Assembly: GCA_003550325.1 (NCBI GenBank)
Contig: QKWP01000003.1
Span: 129,064-193,063, forward strand
Direction of reading: 5' to 3'
Source: Gigaspora rosea
Lineage: Eukaryota > Glomeromycota > Glomeromycetes > Diversisporales > Gigasporaceae
DNA length: 64,000 bases
The position numbers were made by a program, and so were the translations under genes. Positions 56,021-64,000 of the stretch are shown here, in pieces (positions within the stretch are counted from its first letter, which is position 1; each line of letters starts with the position of its first letter). The notes under the pieces are model-generated. The model was not told where the DNA came from. It ran no database searches and was given only the letters and a program-made list of their open reading frames with translations.

Positions 56021-56269
56021 CTACTGTATATTCCCAAAAATAAGCTACTTTTTTGGATGATTTTAAGGCCAAAAAATTGTAGTTAGCTGATTTTCAGATT
56101 ATGTAGATTTTTGAAGATTTATTCCTATAATATTAGCAAAGATAGCTTATTATCAGATCTGATTTTTTTAAAAAATTTTCACACAAATAAGCTTGTGCAA
56201 ACAGGTTTTGTACATATCTATATGCCTATATATATGTAATATTATCAGTTATTGCTACTATATACCTGT

Positions 56270-57360
56270 CTCTTTTTTAATTTTTAAAATTTTTTTTCTT
56301 ATTTTTTTGTTCTTTTTTTATTTTTTTAAAATTTTTTTTATTTATTTCTAATTTTTTATTTTAATTTTTTATTTATTTTTTTTGATATTTTTTTAAATTT
56401 ATAATAATTTTTTTTACAATATTTTACATCTTTTTTAAATTTTTTTATTATTTATTTTTTCATTTTTTTTAAACTTAAACTTTTTTAAATTTTTTAATGT
56501 TTATTTATTTATTTTTTTAATATTATTTTAATTTTTTAATACTTTTTTTATTTTATTTTTTTTTAAATTTTAATTAAACTTTTTTTAATTTTTTTCAATT
56601 TTTTAATTTTTTTTATATATTTATTTTTTTTAAGTTCTTTTTTTAATAATTTTAATTTATTTATTTACTTATTTATTTTATTTTAAATTATTTTTTTTAA
56701 ATTATTATTAAGAAACATTTTATTTGTATTTTGTTATTTATTTTATTTTTTAGTTTTTTTTATTTAATTTAAATACAGTTTTTTTTTATTTTTTATTTTA
56801 TTTTAAATTATTTTTTTAAATTATTATTTTGATTTAAATATGCTATTTATTTTATTTTGAAAATTGTCACATATTATATAAATTAATATTATAGATAAGT
56901 TTTTTATTTATTTTATTTTATTTATTTTTTCATATCAATACTAATTCACAATTTATCCTTTTTTTTGTAGCTTTATCTTTTTCAATGTTACCTTTTTGCT
57001 AAAATTATTATTTACTAGAGCTGCTGTTTGTTGGAGTTGTCATTTTGTTAGAGTTACCATTTTGTTAGAGTAGCCATTTTGTTGGTATTACTGTTTTATT
57101 AGAGTCAGCATTTTGTTGAAGTCATTGTTTTGTTGAAGCATCATTCGCTAGACCCTAATTGTTGAGTCTATTGTATGTTGGAGCTATGAGCTATCGCTTA
57201 TAATATTGTTGCTTTGATTGTTTCGCTATTTGTAAGGTCTTTACTCTTTTGTTGTTTGTTAACTTCTTATTTATTTATTTTATTTTAAATTATTTTTAAA
57301 TTATTTTTTTATTTAAATATGTATGTTTGTTTTATTTTACTTTATTTTTTTTTATTCATC
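56270..57360 (+). repeat. T-rich tract and TTTGTTRGAGTY block
   Basis: T-rich from 56,270 to 56,960. Then 57,015-57,180 has units such as TTGGAGTTGTCATTTTGTT, AGAGTTACCATTTTGTTAG, AGAGTCAGCATTTTGTTGAA. Same organisation as at 12.5 and 21.4 kb, with CG replaced by TG/CA almost everywhere. Confidence 0.55.
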
Positions 57361-57530
57361 ATTATAAATACAAGTTTAATCAATCAATATAGCTATCAAC
57401 TATTGAGCATATGCAAGTTAACTATTTTTTAATATGTATATACACAATAGTGGGAATAATTCTGGTTATTCCCAAATAGGAAATAAGGTTGTTTTGTATA
57501 ATGCTAGTACTACTTTTTTAAATGTTGCTA

Positions 57531-57901
57531 TAGTGCAGAACACCAAAGACTATATATTTTTTATAGTGAAATTTTTAAATTGATATAACTTCTTAAAAAA
57601 TAAACCAATACAAAAAATTTTTTATACAAGTGATAGATTTTTGGTTAAACTATAAATTTTATAAAAAAGTTTTTAATTTTATTTAGGTTTGAAGGTGTAA
57701 TATTAAATTAAAGTTATATAAGTTATAATTTAAAATTTTGATGTCTAATAATATAAAAAAATAAAAAACATATAAATTTTATTAGCAAATAAAATTAATT
57801 TTAGCTTAGTTATACAGAATTTGACCAATTAAAAGTCTAGATTTATGTTACATAGCAGGCAAAATTTGGTGTTTATATATGTCTTTAGGTGTTCTGCACT
57901 A
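57531..57901. mobile_element. TA-flanked MITE with TAGTGCAGAACACC ends
   Basis: The 371-bp element has inverted ends TAGTGCAGAACACCAAAGAC / TAGTGCAGAACACCTAAAGA, with TA on both sides. AT-rich interior without coding capacity. Confidence 0.7.
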
Positions 57902-58133
57902 TAAAAAAAATTTGTTTATTCACAAATTAAAGTAGTAATAATATTGAAAGGTAGCTTATTTTTGAAACAAAAAATTTTACTATTAAGTTTGGTTTAAAAA
58001 AGTGAGATAGCTTATTTTCAGATCATAGATGATTCAAGTTTTTGTTCAAAAATAGGGGTAGTTTATTTTCAGATAGCTTATTTTCAAAAATAAATGGTAA
58101 GCTATAAAACAAATTTTTATAAATTGTTATATA

Positions 58134-59653
58134 TAGTCAGACCTTTCTATATGTACATCCTCAGAACTATAGTAAAAAATTTTAAAAAAAGGGTTTAAGA
58201 ATTCTGTGCACCAGCATGGTCGTGCATCCCATGATCGACCAATCAAAACGATCACGTGAGCACGTGATTAATTGCTCGTAACCGGCCAATCAACATCAAT
58301 TGAATTTTATAAAAAAATTTTAAGAATTTTAAGATTTTTTTATTAAAAAAATAAAAATAAAAAAAAATAAAAAAAGAAAGAATACAACAAACAAATTATA
58401 TCACACTACAACTAAAAAAACATATATGAAGTGAACCTGACAAACCCTAACCCTACTCCGAAGTAATCACGATACCTGAAGCAATGGCAAGACACAAATA
58501 AACGATTATATACGGCACACCTGACAACCAAGAAACGACGATACATGCACTATATCCAAAGCAGCAGCAATAACACCAAGAAATATCGATATGCGGTGCA
58601 CTCGAAGCAGCGGTAAAACACCAAGAAACGATGATACACAGTACCAAAAAATACAATCACACCATCGCACTATCAGATGACGCAGACAAATGATAGCAGT
58701 ACAATATAAAACGAAAAGTTGATTAATATATTGTATAAAAAAAAAAGAAAAAAAAATCTTACAAAAACTTACAAGATTACTCACCGAAAGAACGGCTTCT
58801 ATGGACCTACACATGAAGCCACGCAAAAGGAAATCAACTATTAGACAACACAGACAAATAATATAAAAAAAAAGCTGGTTAATATACTGAAAAAAAACCT
58901 TACAAAAACTTACAAGACCACCCACTGGAAGAATGCCTTCTATGAGCCTACACATGAAGCCAACGAAAGAAAATCAAAGGCACTATCAGACAACGCGGAC
59001 AACTGACAGTAGTACAATATAAATGAAAGGTGGTTAATATACTGTAAAAAAATAAAAAAAATAAACCTTACAAAAACTTACAAGACCACCCACCGGAAGC
59101 ACGGTTTCCACGAGCCTACACATGATGCCACACAAAAAAAACCATATCAAGACAACTACGAAAAAATAGAAGAAAATACAAGACCACTCTACAATACTAT
59201 TCACAACATCAGAGAAACGTATTACTCTGGAAGAATGCCAAGAACCACAGACAACTATTCTACAAGAGTCACATAAAACCACTTGTTGAAGAAATGTGTT
59301 TAAAAATCCACCAGCGGCACCAAACCAGCAATGACACCAGTGATGATAATTGAATAATTGAAATGATACCAATGATGACACTTGCGACGACACCAATAAC
59401 GGCAGCTAAAAAGAAAAAGAAAAAAATTAGTAACAAAATAAACAAAAGCCAAAAAAAAAAATCAAACAAATAATTATCTAATGATTTTATTTGTATGCAT
59501 GCATATAGGGGTGCACAGCCATACAGGTGCACAAAAAACATTTTCCCTTAAAAAAATATGCATTTAGAAAGGTCAAAAACTATAATTGTTATATTACTTT
59601 GAACTGTACAAAAGTATGCATTTAAAGAGAGTGCATTTAGAAAGATTTGACTA
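58134..59653 (-). mobile_element. 1.5-kb TA-flanked element with TAGTCAGACC ends
   Basis: Ends TAGTCAGACCTTTCTATATG and the complement of TAGTCAAATCTTTCTAAATG, with TA on both sides. Related to 51,789 and 14,558. On the minus strand the interior has a T/C-rich run ending in TTTTTCTTTTTAG, then GCTGCCGTTATTGGTGTCGT and further TTGGTRTC words (59,310-59,405), then three tandem ~140-165-bp units. Open minus frames (58,506-58,955; 59,034-59,396) are hydrophobic and repetitive, without a known domain. Confidence 0.65.
58640..59110 (-). repeat. Three tandem units with splice-like borders
   Basis: On the minus strand each unit contains GGCTTCATGTGTAGG, then a GTAAGTTTTTGTAAG, a T-run (often ending in CAG) and TATATTAACCA. 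The GTAAGTTTTTGTAAG copies lie near 59,070, 58,902 and 58,762, so units are about 140-167 bp. Translated units share CRLIE..LPVGGLVSFCK. Confidence 0.6.
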
Positions 59654-59672
59654 TATTAAAATTTTTTATATA

Positions 59673-59841
59673 TGGGGATATCAATAGAAAAGATACAAAT
59701 CTTTTCTAAGCAAAAGTTTTTCCAACTTTAAGTTAAAATAATTTAACAACTATTTAATCAAATTTAATAAAAATTTTTTTATTTTAAAATTTTAAAAAAA
59801 GTTACTAAAAATAATTTTCCCTTTTCTATTGATGTCCTCCA
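59673..59841. mobile_element. Short copy of the palindromic TA MITE
   Basis: Ends TGGGGATATCAATAGAAAAG and TTCTATTGATGTCCTCCA, with TA on both sides; the interior resembles 15,631-15,876 but is 77 bp shorter. Confidence 0.7.
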
Positions 59842-60600
59842 TATGTCAACTTTATATAAACTCTCATTAATATCACTTCAATATAAATAAAAAAATTTAA
59901 ATAGGTTAATATAAATAAGGAATAACTATAAAATATTAAAGTTGATCAAGGATTCTTTATGATCAACTTTATATAGTTATGGCTCTATAAATATAATACT
60001 TCTAAAAATAATTATTTTTGTTTTGATTATAAAAATTATTAGTACTAAATACACATTTTCTCAAAAATTTTTATATAAACTAACTCTCTATATGCACATA
60101 GCCAATCAAATTTTAGTATATAAGTTTAAATAATACAAATATAATAATCTAATTTAAAGCTGCAATTTAATTAACTTTTTCTAAATACAAATTTCTCTAA
60201 ATGCATAGAGATTTGACATATAATTAATTTTGTAAAGTAATATTAAAAAGATAAAATAGCTCAAAAGTATAAATAAAATAGTATATGTTTTAGCTATCAT
60301 GTGAATTTATACTTTAGTTTAGAATATATAAATCATAGTATAACTATAGAATATACTATATAACTTGAATCTTTGAAAGTTACTATAACTTATTAAATTA
60401 GAAATTTTAATGGGTATCCGTAAACTGTACTAAATTTAGTACAAAAAGCTTAATTTAGTACAGTTAAAAACCTAAAATTTAGAAAAAATTTATTAACCTA
60501 ATATCAAATTTTTATAATAGATAAATATATATTTATTTAACCTACTTGTAATTTTAGAAGCATATCTTTTTGATAAAATTTATATTTATTATTATTTATT
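59842..60600. other. AT-rich intergenic DNA
   Basis: CTCTCTATATGCACATAG (about 60,081) and its near complement CTATGCATTTAGAGAAAT... (about 60,190-60,215) suggest one more small TA-type MITE. No gene. Confidence 0.35.
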
Positions 60601-61063
60601 TAAAAATTTGCTTGTCACTAGTAGTGACATACTTCTGTGTAATGTATGATCAAAACAAACATATACACGTGTAAATTTATTATCGTTAGGGTTAGGGTAT
60701 AGTTAGAGGTAGGGTTAGGGTTAGAGATAACTACATAGTAAAATTTCACTAGGAATTTTTTTTTTGCCAGAAAAAAGGGTGGTTTCATAGTCAAAATTTT
60801 CAGTTATCGTAATATTTTTGAAAATGGCATTTTTTTTGCTTCATTTTCATATTATAAGATCAGGTATAACATTATACCTGATCTTGATTCTTATTGGTAT
60901 GGGACTGTCACTGCCGGTTACAAATAGATTTACTCTTATTTATTAACCCAAAAATGAATTTAAAAATAAAAAATTATTAAAGTCTAATACAAAATTTTAC
61001 TTATAATAAAATTTAAAAATTTTATTATTAAATTTTATTAAAACTATTTTTAATATAAAATAT
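60601..61063 (+). repeat. TTAGGG-bearing dispersed module
   Basis: GTTAGGGTTAGGGTATAG and GGTAGGGTTAGGGTTAGAG at 60,687-60,726 are followed by AAAATTTCACTAGGAA, GTGGTTTCATAGTCAAAATT and AGATCAGGTATAACATTAT/ACCTGATCTTG. This is the same ordered set of motifs as near 3.0, 11.85, 21.8 and 22.7 kb. These are interstitial and mixed with other words, so not a telomere. Confidence 0.6.
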
Positions 61064-61067
61064 TTAA

Positions 61068-62920
61068 GGGTAGAGGGTATGTCGATCATTTTTCATATGA
61101 TTTTCATGGTACAAGAGGAAATCATATGTTACAAAAAATACCCCCCTGATAAAAATTTTTAAAATCACGATTTAACCTTGCCAAAATTTCGTGGAATATA
61201 AATTAAAACCTCTATTTATAGTAGGGAAATTTCTAGAAGCAGTTTCATTTTAAAAAAATATACTTGTATATGCAGTAAAACTTTTCTGGGTTAACCCGAA
61301 AATTTCTGGGTTACCCTAAAAGTTCCTTTGAAATTTTCTGGGTAGTAATTTATTCTATCGGACTTCTAGAATAATAGCTTACCCAATCATATTTCTGTAT
61401 TTGTAAAAAAACCAACCGTGGTATGAAAACCCAATAACTTGCACGGCACGTATAAGTACTATGTTTGTAAATAGAAAAGGTATATGAATGAGAGGCACCA
61501 AGAGACACATACATTTTTAAAAATTTTACTGGTATGCATAAAATCCGAATGCTTTGATAAAGTAATTGTCATCTTTCTGTTTTTCTATAAGCTTTTCAAG
61601 CATTTGTAGTTTTTATGGATCAAAATCCATACATTGTTTTGCAAATTTGGTATTGTAAACCTGATCAGTAAGCTTTACATGGTTAATATTTATAGGTAAC
61701 CGTTATAAATATGGAGTTGGAGAAGGCATTTATTATCAAAATCAGCAGTGATGGGACACGCTAGTGGAAATTAGGTAATCGGAATAAACAGATGGCATTT
61801 ATTTATTATTAAGCATAAGCAAAGATGGAGAACGCAGGTGGAACATATAGTGTTGGACATAATTATTACTTAGGGTAATGTGCATGCTACTTCGTTTCCT
61901 CATACGTTTTTTTGTCTTTCTTTTTATTTGTTATTTTGTTTTTGTTTTTTTTTTTTTTTTGTTTTTCTCGTTGGTTCATCTTTTTTGCTGTGCTTTTGAG
62001 TGAATTTTAGAACACTTTGATGAACAAAATTTGTAAAAATTAGGGTTATAAAATTAATTACAAATCATACGATCCTATTTTTTTGCCCTAAACTTCTAAC
62101 TAAACACCCATTTTTAATGACCTGATTGCATTTTTAGTCTAAACCCTATTTATAGCTAAAATTCGTTCCTACCTGCCTGATCCTATTTTTAGTTTTAGCT
62201 TTAAACCAACCCCGATTTTTAATTAAACTCATTCCTAACCCTAAATAAAGTTCTATTCAACCTGTAAGTATAAAAAAACATTTTTTAATCATTGGAATTA
62301 AAAACAACAGAAGAAATTCACTAATCAAAAACATAAACACTTATCTACTATTCCTTAATACTCTTCGAATTATTTCATTCACTGTAGGTCTAAAATTCAA
62401 AGATGTTAGCGTGTTGTTTCTGTACCTGCTGGCATTTCCTTCTTTCTGATCTAAAAGCGGCCTACATGATGTTCACGCAAAGTACATCTAATCCTTTCTT
62501 CTTTCTTATCATTTAATGTTAACGAAAAGTCCCATAAAGCAACAAAAACCATATTCATAGTAATACTCGAAGCGACAAACACCTCTGCGACATGGAACCG
62601 CACAAACAACGAATCTGCATTAACAAGAACATTTAAACAGCGACGTCAAAAACTGACCAAAAGCGACGAGTTTGCAACAAAGCTTCAATAACACGACAAT
62701 ACAAAATGACACCAAAACTGGTGACACCAGCGACGATTAGTACGTACCTAGGAAAAAAGTATTAACAATTTTTTAAAAAAGAATAAGTTAAAAAGTATCG
62801 ATTATCATAAAAAATTCTAGATATTCAATTTTCTATGATTTTCCATGATCTACAACATGCGTTACACAAAAAAAATTACCACAGTTCTATATACGAAATT
62901 GATCATCATACCCTCTACCC
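61068..62920. mobile_element. 1.85-kb TTAA-flanked element
   Basis: Ends GGGTAGAGGGTATGTCGATC and the complement of GGGTAGAGGGTATGATGATC, with TTAA at 61,064-61,067 and 62,921-62,924. It shares the GGGTAGRG terminus with the 0.4, 9.2 and 38.2 kb elements. The interior has a T-rich run at about 61,905-61,970 and, near the right end on the minus strand, TCGCTGGTGTCACCAGTTTT and GGTGTCATTTTG words. No transposase recognised. Confidence 0.75.
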
Positions 62921-63046
62921 TTAATATAAATTAATTTTTTTTGTAAAATATTTTTAATATTTTATAATAATTTATAATAAAATTAAATTTTTAAACTAAA
63001 AATTTTTATTAAAAATTTTTATTAAAAAATTTGGGGTTATTTAAGA

Positions 63047-63352
63047 TGTGCACATGCACAGCTGTGCACCCCTTTATGTTTCTAAAATTTTACTAGTATT
63101 GCCCCAGTATTACCCTATTGCAATCTCAAAATTTTACTATGATAACCCCTAATGCACTTTTAACAAAAAATGCTCCTCTCGCAATAATACCTTTAAATTC
63201 TAAATTTAATTTTAAACATACTTCTAACCAATTCTAACTCTAACCCTAACCCTAATCCTATTTATTGGTTGTATTTGTTACTAGGGTGCACAGCTGTTCT
63301 AATTATTGTTTATATTTGTTTTTATGGGGTGCACAGCTATGCACAGTGCACA
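63047..63352. mobile_element. Inverted-repeat element with GCACAGCTGTGCACCCC ends
   Basis: Left TGTGCACATGCACAGCTGTG and right complement of TTGTGCACTGTGCATAGCTG form ~28-bp inverted ends. CTCTAACCCTAACCCTAATC lies near the right side. Duplication not resolved. Confidence 0.6.
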
Positions 63353-63892
63353 AAATTAATAAACCCAAAAAATTTAATTAATTTTTAAAGTTTTGAACTA
63401 ATTTATAATTATCAAAATATTTATTAATATAATAGCTATAAATTTTTTTAAGTTTGTAAAGATAGTTTTTCTGATTCTAATAATAATAAAATTATTAAAT
63501 TTGACCAAAAACTTATTGAGTTACAGAAATTTTTATATTTAGTTCATACTTATATGCGTATATATATATATATATATAGTTTTAAAAAAATATAAATTTT
63601 TATAAAATTTTTAGTTAATTTATTTTTACTATAATCAGAAAAGCTAGCTTTATAACTGGTTAAAATTTAATCTATATTGGCTTAGTAAAATTTTTTAATA
63701 ATAATTTATTTTTACTCTCTTAAATTGAATTTACTATAAATTTATTTTATTTTATTTTTTTTTTAATATTAAGGTGACCACTTAGGTACGCTAGCACTTT
63801 ATTGGTCCAAGCGGGTTGGCCCGGTCAATATAACTGTGCCACATATTACATTTGTATAATAAGAGTACAACTAGCCACACGTACAACTTTTG
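63353..63892. other. AT-rich intergenic DNA
   Basis: Runs of TA (about 63,555-63,578) and T; the last 110 bp become CpG-bearing. No gene. Confidence 0.3.
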
Positions 63893-64000
63893 GTTGTCTA
63901 ATTTAAGTAGTCCGCCCGAAGGTTTTACACTAGATGCCATACCTGCAACCCAACTAGGGGATTGCCTATTTAAACTCTCTGGCTTCTACCCATGTTCAAT
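63893..64000 (-). repeat. Partner of the 50.8-kb segment, runs off the window
   Basis: Aligns with 50,806-50,907 (GCCATACCTGCAACCCAACT, GCCTATTTAAACTCTCTG). The minus-strand frame SPSWVAGMASSVKPSGGLLK is open here, so this copy is better preserved and may belong to a larger element or gene beyond the window edge. Confidence 0.5.

Larger units (their letters stand above)
56023..58108. mobile_element. Putative 2.1-kb element with AAAATAAGCTA ends
   Basis: TTCCCAAAAATAAGCTAC at the left and the complement of TTTTGAAAATAAGCTATC at the right form weak inverted ends, with further AGCTTATTTT words near each. Enclosed are a T-rich tract, a TTGGAG-type block and a nested 371-bp element. The boundaries are tentative. 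Confidence 0.4.

Noticed and set aside
60687..60726. Telomere or chromosome end
   Set aside because: Only a few TTAGGG-like words, mixed with variants and interstitial within a dispersed module.

Overview
This window looks like nuclear DNA of an early-diverging fungus, most likely an arbuscular mycorrhizal fungus (Glomeromycotina, Rhizophagus-like). The evidence is very AT-rich, repeat-packed DNA; genes with many short introns; a two-kinase hybrid histidine kinase; a solitary F-box/LRR-like gene; and decayed Sel1- and TPR-repeat genes and a decayed non-LTR retrotransposon of the kind abundant in that lineage. The organism is inferred from protein style, not from a search.

Only two genes are convincing. 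The first (24,928-30,586, minus) is an 18-exon hybrid histidine kinase: PAS-like/GAF-like sensor, HisKA-HATPase, receiver, GAF, a second HisKA-HATPase, and a degenerate receiver. I rebuilt every splice junction in frame. The coding sequence is intact except for one in-frame TGA at codon 147, where a Trp codon is expected. The second (45,544-47,151, minus) is an intact single-exon 535-residue F-box protein. Gene relics are an importin-beta (karyopherin beta-1) copy (7.8-10.4 kb, minus), a TPR fragment (7.2-7.5 kb), a 5'-truncated reverse transcriptase/RNase H element (16.4-20.9 kb, minus) and Sel1-repeat fragments (35.6-36.4 and 39.6-40.0 kb).

The rest is mainly non-autonomous DNA transposons, many with terminal inverted repeats and target-site duplications that can be read directly. 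There are hAT-like elements (8-bp duplications at 1.3, 9.3 and 54.6 kb), TTAA-flanked elements (0.4, 9.2, 38.2 and 61.1 kb), TA-flanked elements (14.6, 15.6, 51.8, 57.5, 58.1 and 59.7 kb), a Mutator-like element with a 9-bp duplication (32.4 kb), and a TTA-flanked Harbinger-like family (five copies, 31.9-35.3 kb). The best example is at 36.4-39.6 kb: a 1.4-kb element carries an inverted copy of itself at its centre, and that inner copy carries a TTAA element, giving a three-level nest with exact duplications at each level.

Layout: 1-24.5 kb and 50.6-64 kb are CpG-poor, AT-rich blocks of old repeats, T-rich tracts and gene relics. The 25-50 kb core keeps CpG dinucleotides and holds both live genes and the fresher-looking transposons. 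This resembles a junction between gene-bearing and repeat-rich compartments. No rRNA, convincing tRNA, CRISPR array or bacterial-type operon was seen.
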